DNA from: Glaciimonas sp.
Lineage (GTDB): Bacteria > Pseudomonadota > Gammaproteobacteria > Burkholderiales > Burkholderiaceae
Length of the DNA: 14,546 nucleotides
Direction of reading: 5' to 3'
Assembly (NCBI GenBank): GCA_014377145.1
Contig: JACMQE010000173.1
Span: 1 to 14,546 of the forward strand
Shown: positions 1 to 7,868 of the stretch, piece by piece
How positions within the stretch are numbered: the first letter of the stretch is position 1
Layout of the letters: the number at the start of each line of letters is the position of its first letter
Program-made: the position numbers and the translations under genes
The notes under the pieces: generated by a model
Seen by the model: the letters and a program-made list of their open reading frames with translations, nothing else
What the model was told of the DNA's origin: nothing
Databases searched by the model: none

Positions 1-505
<505 letters not shown>

Positions 506-546
506 GTGAAGCTCCTGAAATTGGTTATTTGAAAACGCCATATAAA

Positions 547-955
547 TTACTTTTTAGCCAACTGCTGGTCAAGGTAATCATACGCAATATGACGGGCAGC
601 GGCGACATCAAGTTTTGTGTCTGACAGCGATCCGCGCAATCACAATCCATCCATTATCGTGGCTAAACCGCTGCGCATTGACGCGCATCTATTAATGGTA
701 ATTCGCCTCTGAACTGACCGTATAGATTGGAATAAAGACGTTGATTATTGACCTATTACAAGCGTTGCAACGGGGGTTGATGCATGCTCGCTAATCAAAA
801 AGAAAACTAGATTTTCATGATTGGGCTACTCGTTTGATTGTCGTTAAAATTTATATCGAAGAGCGCCATTAATTGCACGCGTGCTGCGTCCTGATCACCG
901 GGCAAAACCTGCCCTTGATATTAGTATTGAGCTATTTTCGGAAGAAAAAATATAA
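547..955 (-). pseudogene. betI: TetR-type choline-responsive repressor BetI, C-terminal remnant
   Basis: BetI represses the bet genes in the absence of choline. The C-terminal ligand-domain text is readable in one frame: QDAARVQLMALFD, then SSPIMKI(stop)FSF(stop)LASMHQPPLQRL(stop)(stop)VNNQRLYSNLYGQFRG. After a frameshift near 680 it reads SGLATIMDGL(stop)LRGSLSDTKLD and finally [14 protein letters not shown] with a stop at 547-549. The stops at 807-809, 795-797 and 640-642 fall where Trp is expected (KAW, FW, DGLW), so TGG to TAG/TGA changes killed it. Two further stops sit at 753-758. The N-terminal helix-turn-helix is not recognisable to the right, where the sequence becomes AT-rich, so it is lost or eroded. 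The boundary at 955 is approximate. It lies directly upstream of betB. Confidence 0.82.
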
Positions 956-996
956 CTCGGCGCTAAATTACTGGATTTAATCTTCTTAAGAATCAT

Positions 997-1720
997 ATGC
1001 TAATTATTAATAATGCATTACTTCCAGCTAATCCCACCATAACAACAGCCCTCACGCCGACACACACCATCAGGTCTACTACAAACCCTTAGCTGCGCAC
1101 AAAATACGACGGCGCTAAAAGAACAAATCACAGCATCAGCGTACCCAAACTTATCCCTTGCGTCACGAGCAGGAATCATGGATGTTATATTAACACCGGG
1201 GTTAAATCCATCATACAACATAAACCTTTATCCTCTGTCCAACTATCTGAAACAGGTTCAGATGCCTCATCCCTACAAGGTCGCCTGATTGATATAGTTC
1301 TCGGGCAACACAAATTGGCTGAAACCCTGCAGAAGCATATGCCAAAAGTCGCATTTTTTTGACACACCTTTTCATACGACGCTTACTTGTATGTCAGGCG
1401 AAAATATTGATACGTCGAAAATAGGAGACGTAGAATTTAAAAATAAAGTATCGCTTGGTCAGTTTGCAGAATTGTGCAAGGCGGTAGGTCAAAAAGGCGT
1501 ATTGATAGAATTAAGATGTGATGCACATCAATTTCCGTAAGCATTATTGGCTTATCTCTATTTAGCTTTCGCTAAAGCACCAGATTTAATTTTACAATTA
1601 ATGCTGATCGGGGGATCAACAAACACATCCGGTGAGGTTTTTCTCGTTAAAGCCTGAAGGAATGCACAACAGGAAATAAGGTATCAAATATTTAACTGCG
1701 GTGAAAAGACGTTCAGACCG
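997..1720 (+). pseudogene. Degraded AT-rich gene, segment A of a repeated unknown family (effector-like N-terminus)
   Basis: An ATG at 997 opens a frame starting MLIINNALLPANPTITTALT, rich in Ser, Thr, Asn and Pro and without a signal peptide. It is stopped at 1090-1092 and stays otherwise open to the seven-T run 1354-1360. A one-base shift there restores frame into DTPFHTTLTCMSGENIDTSK, then GDVEFKNKVSLGQFAELCKA, GQKGVLIELRCDAHQFP (stop 1538-1540) and ALLAYLYLAFAKAPDLILQL, ending GGSTNTSGEVFLVKA with a stop at 1655-1657. The second half resembles segments B and C downstream: FKN near the start, a hydrophobic middle and a NTGEV-like motif before LxKA. I do not recognise the family. The N-terminal composition resembles type III secreted proteins, which is inference only. 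No promoter or ribosome binding site is convincing. Confidence 0.5.
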
Positions 1721-2349
1721 ATATTGATATACGAGGTTTGCTTAGAACATACATTTATATACGAAACTGGTAAGCGTTACCCCTGTACAGACTCTGCGCC
1801 TTCACAGCTATATCCTGAGAGAGCGCCAGCACTTAGTGTTACAAAAGCAGTACCAAAATTACCTGAAACTTCATCCCGCGAAGAATTACCTCAATTACCT
1901 TCCATCACCAGGGAAGTTATTCCGGGAAATGAAAATGTTCCGCATTTTCGCGGCGATGTCCGCTATCACAATAAAATCAACATACAGCAACCAAGTTCAG
2001 TGATGGTTTGCGGATGATAGCAAAACTTAAAAATGGCTCAGAAAAAAATTTATGTCAAAGATTAAATGTTTCCAAATTCGAAAGCAACTTTACCTTTAAA
2101 AATATCGATCATTTTTATAAAACGTTGGGTCATGAGGGTGAAATGCTTGAATTTACAGCACATCTGTCGCAAATATTCGATGTAATTAAACTCTATCTTA
2201 AGTCCAAGTTAGAAAAAGATCCAAGCAAAGAATCAGCATTGCCAATGGGATTTGCAACACAAGGAGAGAACACCGGAGACGTTTGGATACTTAAGGCATC
2301 ACTTTCCACATTAGGAAACGTCGACGCCAAAGTATTTTATTTCAAATAA
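1721..2349 (+). pseudogene. Degraded AT-rich gene, segment B of the repeated unknown family
   Basis: The frame of segment A continues open through EVCLEHTFIYETGKRYPC, a Pro/Ser/Glu-rich linker (ALSVTKAVPKLPETSSREEL) and HFRGDVRYHNKINIQQPSSV to a stop at 2015-2017. A frame change around 2008-2015 leads into KFESNFTFKNIDHFYKTLG, HEGEMLEFTAHLSQIFDVIK, a lysine-rich stretch and FATQGENTGDVWILKASL, ending AKVFYFK with a TAA at 2347-2349. FTFKN, the G-EG-LEF block and NTGDVWILKA line up with FKN, GQKGVLIEL and NTSGEVFLVKA of segment A. RGDVRYHNKI also resembles IGDVEFKNKV of segment A. A and B may be two genes or repeats of one multidomain gene. The function is unknown. Confidence 0.5.
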
Positions 2350-2901
2350 ATGACTGTTCAATCTTATTCAGAAAGCATTCGTCTAGGTTTCCGGTGTCAA
2401 GTTCAGTATGGTTCTGTAAAACCGGTGAGTGACGCAATTTTATCAATAAGAAAAGCCGACCTTTCTTCCCTGACATACATCGCTTACGAGGGTGTTCTTC
2501 CCTTGCTTGCGGGACTGAAAAGAGTACCCGTGACTTATTTGTGCAAACGACCAAATATGCCCGCATTACATTAACTACATCAATGAACCAAGACGACATC
2601 CAAAAATTATGTAGTACACAAAGCTATTGGCGGTATGGTCATCCAGTTTAGTAATATAGAATTGTTAAACGCATATTTTGAAGATGCAATATTCAAAAAA
2701 TCTGATATTGCATTCAGATTAATGCTTGGCTATGTTCCATGAGGAAGTAATACTGGTGAAGTTGTCATGATTCTGGCATCAAGAATGCTGCCAGAAAACG
2801 AATATCAGGACGGCATAGTTACCTTTAAGCTTTTACGTTATACAGAAAATGGTGAGTCGACTCATTTCGAATTCGCCGATTTGCCCAGATATAATTTATA
2901 A
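2350..2901 (+). pseudogene. Degraded AT-rich gene, segment C of the repeated unknown family
   Basis: The same frame as the end of segment B continues after its stop: MTVQSYSESIRLGFRCQVQY, then ILSIRKADLSSLTYIAYEGV, with stops at 2572-2574 and a few codons later. It runs on through GGMVIQFSNIELLNAYFEDA and SDIAFRLMLGYVP, a stop (TGA near 2742), GSNTGEVVMILASRMLPENE and IVTFKLLRYTENGESTHFEF, ending at TAA 2899-2901. GSNTGEVVMILAS matches GENTGDVWILKAS of segment B and TNTSGEVFLVKA of segment A. VTFKLLRY matches the VFYFK end of B. Long runs of sense codons between isolated stops argue for a recently dead gene rather than chance. A further open frame to about 3030 may be its tail. No known family was recognised. 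Confidence 0.48.
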
Positions 2902-3047
2902 TGGGTCATTGAAACAAAAAAATGATACGAATTTATTCTTAAGAAACCCCACTTACGCTATTCACTTTCATCCCAGAATATTTTTTAACGCAATGAGAAC
3001 AATAATCCACTACCTCGTCGGACCTGAATAAGGCAGTTTTTCAAAAA

Positions 3048-3745
3048 AGCGATTAAGCCCTCAGGTCGGATACCAGAAATAGTCGCCAGAAGATACCTAG
3101 AATATGGGCGTGGGCATAAGGTCCCGCCTTTAACACCAACCACGGTGCTTCGTGGTTGGTGTTTTAGCGCAACGTCAAGCCACATTCCTGCGTGGCCTTC
3201 ACCATGTGCTTTCGCGACCGTTCCAGCAATCGTGAATCGGTGGGGATGGGCAGCCGCTTTTGCCATCACGGTGGTTTCAAGATGACGAGCTTGACGCTGG
3301 CGGCTTTATCACGGATGCCCGCTTGGCCGATGCGATGGTCTGCGCCAGCAATTCCTCCATCCCGACTTCGCCCAGGCGCCTGGGCCAGCGCGTCAGGTTC
3401 GACGGATCAATTGGCGGGCCTTTTCTGCAAATACGTCTCGCCTGTAAATATCTGCTAATACGGATTCTCTACCCTCGACCCAATTCCAGACCACCTCTTC
3501 ATCTGATAAGTCATAGGCATGTTGCAAATACAGCAGACAGGGATAAAACGTGGGCGCACGGCGGCGGGCCGACCGCACTTCGACTGGAAGGGCGCAGAGG
3601 CCACACGATCAATCACTTCCCAATAGATCAACGCCACTAACTTGTCAACACTGCCTAATGTACAACGCGCATATTCAGTGCTGAGTAAGGCTCCACTACG
3701 CTGATACAAGAGCATAGAAGAGACGTGTAAATATTCTTGGTGCAC
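3048..3745 (-). mobile_element. IS5-superfamily transposase remnant, N-terminal half
   Basis: Read leftward in shifting frames, the text follows an IS5-like DDE transposase: SVDKLVALIYWEVIDR, then CLLYLQHAYDLSDEEVVWNW (the usual LLYLQHAFNLSDEEVV block), then DPSNLTRWPRRLGEVGMEEL and LAQTIASAKRASVIKPAS. A DTTV-like LETTVMAKAAAHP follows, then DSRLLERSRKHMVKATQECG and LTLR, and finally AGPYAHAHILG near 3110. The catalytic-domain entry TTV and the ERSREH block are visible. The C-terminal half of a normal transposase of this type is absent. At least three frame changes occur, near 3560, 3440 and 3280. This stretch is GC-richer than its flanks, as expected for an incoming element. Both ends are approximate, and I found no convincing terminal inverted repeats or target duplication. 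Confidence 0.75.
3132..3163. repeat. Perfect 13-bp inverted repeat inside the IS5 remnant
   Basis: AACACCAACCACG (3132-3144) and CGTGGTTGGTGTT (3151-3163) are exact reverse complements around a six-base loop, GTGCTT. The hairpin sits in the transposase remnant where the family normally encodes an RQNYNREAP-like stretch, so it is not expected as a regulatory site. Only a short T run follows on the plus strand, making a terminator role weak. It may have formed by quasi-palindrome correction during decay. Confidence 0.7.
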
Positions 3746-3865
3746 GCAAATTATGCCGCTCTAATACTCTATAATACATACTGTCCATCAAGGCAGTACA
3801 AAACGTGTTTTCAGGTAGCGTATTCATTGATAAACTGGCACAGAAAATTCGGAATCTTTCTAAAC

Positions 3866-3882
3866 TTCCTTTAAGAAGCTAT
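3866..3882 (+). repeat. Direct repeat, copy 1 (possible IS end)
   Basis: TTCCTTTAAGAAGCTAT matches TTCCTTTAAAAAGCTAT at 4493-4509 with one mismatch, in the same orientation. Copy 1 lies about 50 bases upstream of the transposase start at 3932, the position expected for the left end of a small IS5-group element. Similarity does not clearly extend beyond 17 bases. Confidence 0.45.
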
Positions 3883-3931
3883 TCGAAATCTTATCGCATT
3901 TTATTTATACATCCATAGAATAGGTGGATAG

Positions 3932-4206
3932 ATGAGAAAAAACGATACATAAGTGAAGAGCAATTTCAGAAGAAATTACTATTGCCAGAAAGCACGAGGA
4001 AGAACACAAAACCTCAGCAAGTATTGTTGTACGCGGTGTTTTGCGCAATTTTGTATTTGCTCAAAAGCAGCCGGATATGGGGCATGTTGCCGCATAATTT
4101 TCCGGCAAAAAGTAAAGTGCATCACTACTTTAAGTTATGCCAAGAAAAACCGTCGAAAGAGGCGCCTGGCTTGCTGGAGCAGGCTGGGTTCAATGAAGGC
4201 CTGTGA
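3932..4206 (+). mobile_element. IS5-family transposase remnant, N-terminal domain (DUF4096-like)
   Basis: The frame reading KRYISEEQFQ, LPESTRKNTKPQQV, LLYAVFCAILYLLKSSRIWG, MLPHNFPAKSKVHHYFKL and QEKPSKEAPGLLEQA follows the N-terminal domain of small IS5-group transposases (usual text: YISEEQF, DLYEVFCAVLYLLKSGCQWRMLP, YF.W). The natural start is the ATG at 3932 (MRKRYIS), but the following A run holds two extra bases, putting the ATG out of frame. The frame ends at TGA 4204-4206, and the catalytic DDE part does not follow. Substitutions at usually conserved places (QWRMLPHDFP to IWGMLPHNFP) show erosion. A C-terminal piece of a related transposase lies at 4751-5017 and could be the other end of this element or of a second copy. 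Confidence 0.75.
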
Positions 4207-4247
4207 TAGACGACATTTTCCGCAGAATAGCAAAAATTGGCATCTAC

Positions 4248-4421
4248 TTAAATGCAAAAAATTACCACCGCGTATATTTGAATATATCTTACGTTATCAA
4301 TACTAGGCAAATGTCTTTCTCTGTCGTCCCCGTAATCTTCGATGTGCATGTGTGCAGCAAGAGCGTTATTAAAAGCCAACAAAGTTACGGAAAAAATAAT
4401 TAAGTAGCTAAATTTACGCAT
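4248..4421 (-). CDS. Small secreted peptide with signal sequence, unknown function
   Basis: From the ATG at 4421 an unbroken 57-residue frame begins MRKFSYLIIFSVTLLAFNNA and continues LAAHMHIEDYGDDRERHLP. It has a basic start, a hydrophobic core of about 15 residues and an ALA-type cleavage site near residue 22, so this is a classic Sec signal peptide. The exported part is short, charged and has two His residues. An AAGAAAA stretch about five bases upstream of the ATG is a weak ribosome binding site. The last ~18 residues (SIDNVRYIQIYAVVIFCI) look unlike the rest and may be read into sequence beside the IS remnant, so the original protein may have been longer and truncated. No family recognised. 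It is also possible that the frame is a decayed fragment. Confidence 0.45.
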   Translation of the reverse strand: MRKFSYLIIFSVTLLAFNNALAAHMHIEDYGDDRERHLPSIDNVRYIQIYAVVIFCI

Positions 4422-4750
4422 ATTAGTTTTCTTAAAAGAGCCTACGATCGAATCTTGTAGCATCACACACGGCATTTCAAAATTAGATTAAGTTCCTTTA
4501 AAAAGCTATACAAAAAAATGCTGCGCGACGCAAAAGAAGAGAGTAATCGAAAAATAAGGTGAGGATTATTGCCGATGTGGGTAAGGATATATCGGTTAAA
4601 TTGCTACACTAATAAGAAAAAATGAGGTAAACCTATGGGCCGGATTCTGTTATGCAGAATTACTTCTTGCTCCTCTATCGAATACATTACCTGAATTTCA
4701 ATCTTGAGGGAGCCGAAGAGCTGATCTCTGAATTAACAGCGTTGATGGCA
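4422..4750. other. Non-coding stretch between IS pieces
   Basis: Apart from the 17-base direct repeat at 4493-4509, I see no gene, tRNA, or strong promoter or terminator here. The part near 4700-4750 (LISELTALMALAEKAYD-like frame) probably leads into the transposase tail that follows and may be eroded transposase sequence. Confidence 0.4.
4493..4509 (+). repeat. Direct repeat, copy 2 (possible IS end)
   Basis: TTCCTTTAAAAAGCTAT differs by one base from 3866-3882. If that copy marks the left end of an IS, this one suggests a second, internally deleted copy whose transposase C-terminus is at 4751-5017. The sequence after the repeat is not otherwise similar. Confidence 0.4.
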
Positions 4751-5017
4751 CTAGCCGAAAAGGCTTACGATGCCAATGCCCAAACGATCGCGTCTCTGGA
4801 GGTTGCGAGAAAAGTCTCGGTATAGATTAATACCCACAAAGAAAATTGAAAACAACCGCGTGGCTATGACAAGCATCTCTATAAAGAACTGCACTTGGCA
4901 GAAACTTTCTTTTGCATATTCAAGCAATGTAGAACCCTTACAACCAGATCTGACAAGTCATTACAAAATTTCCTTACCGCTACTCGCTGGGCTGCATCGA
5001 TCGTTTAGCTGGCTTAA
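4751..5017 (+). mobile_element. IS5-family transposase remnant, C-terminal domain
   Basis: One frame reads LAEKAYDANAQTIASLEVAR, a stop (4823-4825), a stop (4847-4849), KQPRGYDKHLYKELHLAETF, FCIFKQCRTLTTRSDKSL and QNFLTATRWAASIV, a stop (5006-5008), LA and the final TAA at 5015-5017. This follows the C-terminal block of IS5-group transposases: LADKAYD with the second catalytic Asp, K-R-Y-DK--YKERH-IE-FF-K-K--RR-ATRYDK-A-NFLA---LA. The last acidic residue survives as Glu in LAETFF. Three internal stops replace sense codons, two of them where Trp or Arg is usual. It matches in orientation and type the N-terminal piece at 3932-4206. The roughly 100 intervening residues are absent, replaced by unrelated sequence. 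Confidence 0.75.
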
Positions 5018-5159
5018 AAACAACGGCGCTAATGCACATGTAATTTTTTACAATGGTGTTAATTAGGGCAGGCTCTAAAATATTTCTATTTCAAAAATTG
5101 CTCCACCTAATTACTTATTTCCTACGCAGAAAATTTCTGACCTCAAGAAATGGCACATT

Positions 5160-5186
5160 AATAATAAAAAAGCATTTTTTATTATT
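5160..5186. terminator. A/T-only hairpin downstream of xthA
   Basis: AATAATAAAAAA (5160-5171), loop GCA, TTTTTTATTATT (5175-5186) form a perfect 12-bp stem of A-T pairs only. It lies about 20 bases past the xthA stop, between converging remnants, a sensible place for a terminator. A stem without G-C pairs is weak, so this is a tentative call. Confidence 0.3.
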
Positions 5187-5207
5187 TTTTTAAAACGCAT
5201 ATTCAAT

Positions 5208-5978
5208 TTATTCAATCAAAGTCGCAATCACCGGTGCATGATCAGAAGGTTGCTCCCATTTGCGGGGCACTTTATCGATTACACAGGCAGTACATTTTGT
5301 CGTCAACGCTGGCGACAACAAAATATGATCGATACGCATGCCACGATTCAACCGAAATCCCATACGACGATAATCCCACCAGCTAAACAGTTTCTCTGCT
5401 TGCTCGAACAAGCGAAAGGCGTCGATTAGTTCCAGATGCTGTAGACGAACAAACGCAGCACGTTCTGGCGGTGAGACTAAATTTGCGCCAACCCATACAG
5501 CCGGATCGTAGACATCCCGATCTTCCGGCGCAATATTGTAATCACCCAGCAAGGCAAGTTGCGGATGCAGTTTGCGCTCGCTATCGAGGTAATCATGCAA
5601 AGCATCCAGCCACTTCAACTTGTATTGATATTTATCCGATTCCAGCGACTGACCATTTGGAATATATGCACAAATAATACGCATCCCCGCAATCGTCGCC
5701 GTCAGCAACCGTTGCTGCTCATCTTCAAATAGAGGGTTATTTTTTACGACATCGATAATCGGATGGCGTGCCAGAATGGCTACTCCGTTGTACGTTTTTT
5801 GGCCACTAAACACGACGTGGTAACCAGCCGCTTCTATTTCCACCTGAGGAAACTTGTCGTCGATCAATTTGGTTTCTTGAAGCGCCAACACATCTACCGG
5901 ATTATCGGTTAACCATTGCAAGACCTGCGGCAATCGGATCTTCAGGGAGTTAATGTTCCACGTTGCAATCTTTAGCAC
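5208..5978 (-). CDS. xthA: Exodeoxyribonuclease III (AP endonuclease)
   Basis: Full-length, uninterrupted 256-residue enzyme of the ExoIII/EEP nuclease family. It incises DNA at abasic sites and has 3'-5' exonuclease and 3'-phosphatase activity in base excision repair. All active-site blocks are present: ATWNINSLK (Asn8), LQETKL (Glu35), NGVAI, CAYIPNG (Tyr105), GDYNIAPEDRDVYDP (Asp146, Asn148), GMRIDHIL (Asp217) and QPSDHAPV (Asp246, His247). Length is normal for proteobacterial ExoIII (about 255-270). The start is a GTG at 5978, with AAAGGC upstream as a weak ribosome binding site; no better start exists in frame. It stands alone, converging with IS debris on its left and divergent from the unknown gene at 6098. 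It is the clearest intact gene in a field of pseudogenes, suggesting selection still maintains repair. Function confident. Confidence 0.97.
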   Translation of the reverse strand: MLKIATWNINSLKIRLPQVLQWLTDNPVDVLALQETKLIDDKFPQVEIEAAGYHVVFSGQKTYNGVAILARHPIIDVVKNNPLFEDEQQRLLTATIAGMRIICAYIPNGQSLESDKYQYKLKWLDALHDYLDSERKLHPQLALLGDYNIAPEDRDVYDPAVWVGANLVSPPERAAFVRLQHLELIDAFRLFEQAEKLFSWWDYRRMGFRLNRGMRIDHILLSPALTTKCTACVIDKVPRKWEQPSDHAPVIATLIE

Positions 5979-6097
5979 AATTCTAAGCCTTTATTTGACA
6001 CGGGTTTTAAGCATTTGATGGTAGATTTTCTACATTTAACCATCCACCTACCTACCCAATTGATAGGCAATATCGCTTCCTCATTCCAGAGGCGCCT

Positions 6098-6361
6098 ATG
6101 CTACCGCATCCATTACTTCATCGGCAGATCAATGCGGCAAGCTTTGCACATATCGGCAAGCGCTAGTGCGAAGTCGATTTTCTGATTGACGAATCGACGG
6201 TATTTCCTAACATCCATGTCACTAGTGTGTATCGCTATAACATCTTAGAGAAAAGAATGAAACTGGCAGAAGGCGGTGGCATTTCAGCGCATGCATCGGC
6301 GCAAAAGTTTCGGGAAGCCCAATATTGGGCACTGAATATCTGGTCGGATGTGCTGAGCTAA
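6098..6361 (+). pseudogene. Unknown small gene with in-frame stop
   Basis: From the ATG at 6098 (AGAGG five to ten bases upstream) the frame reads MLPHPLLHRQINAASFAHIG KR, a TAG at 6164-6166, then CEVDFLIDESTVFPNIHVTS, VYRYNILEKRMKLAEGGGIS and AHASAQKFREAQYWALNIWS, ending at TAA 6359-6361. It would be 87 residues if the TAG were a Tyr or other sense codon (KRYCEVDF reads naturally). The text before and after the stop is compositionally ordinary and soluble, with no signal or membrane segment. I do not recognise the family. It precedes the NIPSNAP remnant by 170 bases in the same direction, and that gap holds no recognisable gene. Start and pseudogene status are inferred from the single stop. 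Confidence 0.5.
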
Positions 6362-6531
6362 CTTTTCTATCGCCGCTGATACCCCTTGTAACCGTACTTA
6401 TCCATGGACAAATAGCATCATGCATCCATTCTGGCTCTACGTTATGATCGACTACTTTCGGTTCTCCCAATTTTCACTTTAGTAAACTTAAACAACACCG
6501 CAACGTCGTAATACCTATCGGAGAATGATTG

Positions 6532-6795
6532 ATGGTCTATGAAATGCGAACCAAATATTGCGCACCTGGACGTCTGTCCGCACTGAAGTTTTGGGAAAAG
6601 TATGGGATTCGGCAAGTCGGCTTTTGGAATACCTTGGTAGAATCCAGCAACCAGACCCTGACCTATGTGCTTGCCTGGGAAAAGTTAGCCGAACGCGAAG
6701 TAAAATGGAATGTATTTGCCAGCGATCCTGAATAGCTGGAAAAACGCGCAGCAATAGAAGCGCAAGCCATCATTTTAGAGAGAATCAATTTCTAA
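6532..6795 (+). pseudogene. NIPSNAP family protein, broken by an amber codon
   Basis: The ATG at 6532 has GGAG eight bases upstream. The frame begins MVYEMRTKYCAPGRLSALKF and continues WEKYGIRQVGFWNTLVES, NQTLTYVLAWEKLAEREVKW and NVFASDPE, then TAG at 6733-6735, then LEKRAAIEAQAIILERINF and TAA at 6793-6795. This is the NIPSNAP dimeric alpha-beta barrel fold: the YE-R-Y opening, GIRQVGFW, LTY-LAWESLAERE-KW and DPEW blocks. The usual residue at the stop is Trp, so TGG became TAG. Between LSAL and KFWEKYG about nine residues of the family are missing, pointing to a small in-frame deletion. Its cellular role is unclear in bacteria. Read as written it gives a 67-residue product lacking the last helix. 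Confidence 0.78.
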
Positions 6796-6915
6796 CGCCA
6801 ACGTCATATTCAGCAATGCGTTAACAAGTACCTGACATGATGAATGTCGCACCCGGGCTAATCAAACGTTGGCCCGTTGCATATTTTTTTAAAAAATTTA
6901 TTCTTCGGGAATACA

Positions 6916-6953
6916 CATCACCATTTAGTTAGTTAACTGACTAAATGGTGATG
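6916..6953. promoter_or_regulatory. 38-bp near-perfect palindrome, operator-like
   Basis: CATCACCATTTAGTTAGTT (6916-6934) is mirrored by the reverse complement CATCACCATTTAGTCAGTT (from 6953 to 6935), with one mismatch in 19 pairs and no loop. The centre, TTAGTTAACTGA, is of the kind bound by TetR-family repressors. It lies 40 bases upstream of the ATG at 6993, and no U-rich tract follows on either side, which favours an operator over a terminator. No regulator gene is recognisable nearby, so it may be an orphan site of a lost efflux or regulator locus. Confidence 0.55.
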
Positions 6954-6992
6954 ATACGATTTGCGGAGTGCCCAGAAAAAACGTTGTAAAAT

Positions 6993-7139
6993 ATGAGTCG
7001 AATAGTGACTGCCAACCCTGCGCAAAAATTGTCCAAATCGCTATGCGCCCTGGCATCGATAAGAGCAGCGACTTTATTGTGCATCGCAGCTAATATTCCG
7101 ATAATTATTTTAATTTTCCTGACTGCAAAAGCACCATGA
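6993..7139 (+). CDS. Possible small hydrophobic protein or decayed gene start
   Basis: An open frame of 48 codons begins MSRIVTANPAQKLSKSLCAL and continues ASIRAATLLCIAANIPIIIL IFLTAKAP. A basic, polar N-terminus of about 25 residues is followed by a single hydrophobic segment of about 20, consistent with one membrane anchor or with the first helix of a truncated membrane protein. There is no clear Shine-Dalgarno (GTTGTAAAAT precedes it). The position right behind the palindrome at 6916-6953 and ahead of a terminator-like hairpin at 7174-7202 suggests a former regulated transcription unit. No family recognised; it may be the stub of a deleted transporter gene. Confidence 0.3.
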   Translation: MSRIVTANPAQKLSKSLCALASIRAATLLCIAANIPIIILIFLTAKAP

Positions 7140-7173
7140 CAGCATAATGGCTGTTAGGGATAAGCGTTAAACC

Positions 7174-7202
7174 AGCGCTCAACAACCGTTCAGCGCTTTT
7201 TT
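7174..7202 (+). terminator. Rho-independent terminator-like hairpin
   Basis: AGCGCT C AAC - AACC - GTT C AGCGCT (7174-7197) forms a nine-pair stem with one C-C mismatch and a four-base loop, directly followed by a run of T to 7202. It would end plus-strand transcription coming from 6993. It overlaps the last codons of the minus-strand hydrolase remnant. Confidence 0.5.
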
Positions 7203-7866
7203 ACCGTCGCGATAATATCGTTACTAATCCGGCGCGAGTTCATGATGGTAGTGTGAAGAGGTGGAACCGCACTCAAAGGAATATTGCCCAATTGGGTTTC
7301 AGCGACGCTTAGGATACCGTCATTGGGCGCATTGCCAAAGAGCGACCAGCGGACCAAGTGGGCCGCCGGTTCCGGCATAAATAGTATTAGGAACTGTCGG
7401 CAACAGCAGCGCCGCCATCCATTCGCGCTGGGTGAGAAGCTGCCTCATCTCTCCGATTATTAGTCGGTACGAACGCGATCGCGAAGGAGTCCGCGCTATT
7501 CGACTCCTCAGGCTGTTGCACTAGCGTCGGCAACACCCCCACAATGACAACACGCAACCAAGAGAGTGACCAATCAATAGGTAACCGTTGGCCCTTAGTC
7601 TTACGCGTGATAAATTGATGCAAAAGCGCCACGCAGGGGTCTCAACGTTCAAAAGCTGCCGAATAACTGAACATCACAGGACGCAAACCACCAGCCCATA
7701 ACCGTGCTGCCAGAATCAGCATCGATAACGGCGTGCGCCCCATGCCATGGATCAGGATGGCGCGGATCGCCGGTTCAACATAGGCAACGCCTGCAACATC
7801 CGCAGCAGCATCAGCATCTTTGTTGCTTTCGTCCTCTACCTTATCCGCTTTGGTGTCCATATTCAT
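7190..7866 (-). pseudogene. Alpha/beta hydrolase (lipase-like), frameshifted
   Basis: The ATG at 7866 lies two bases after the stop of the 86-residue gene. The opening MNMDTKADKVEDESNKDADA is acidic, followed by RAILIHGMGRTPLSMLILAA (the HGxGR oxyanion-hole region) and RPVMFSYSAAFER. A TGA follows. After it, the frames alternate: VALLHQFITRKTKGQRLP in one, and GYLLIGHSLGCVLS in another, which carries the GHSLG nucleophile elbow with the catalytic Ser. The first frame resumes with VLPTLVQQPEES. The C-terminus (from about 7378) reads SLFGNAPNDGILSVAETQLG, typical of the NDG-VSV-ET block with the acid/His region, and ends at 7190. The substrate is unknown. It was the last gene of an operon with the pseudouridine synthase and is now dead through a stop and several shifts. 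Confidence 0.72.
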
Positions 7867-7868
7867 GG

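Noticed and set aside
1018..1367. Minus-strand open frames of 60-67 codons
   Set aside because: They are antisense to the Ser/Thr-rich frame from 997, have no ribosome binding site and show Cys-rich composition typical of shadow frames.
2985..3269. 94-codon minus frame as a separate gene
   Set aside because: It is one of three frames of the transposase remnant; the transposase text crosses it by frameshift.
5238..5677. Plus-strand open frames inside xthA
   Set aside because: They are antisense to an intact, confidently identified gene.
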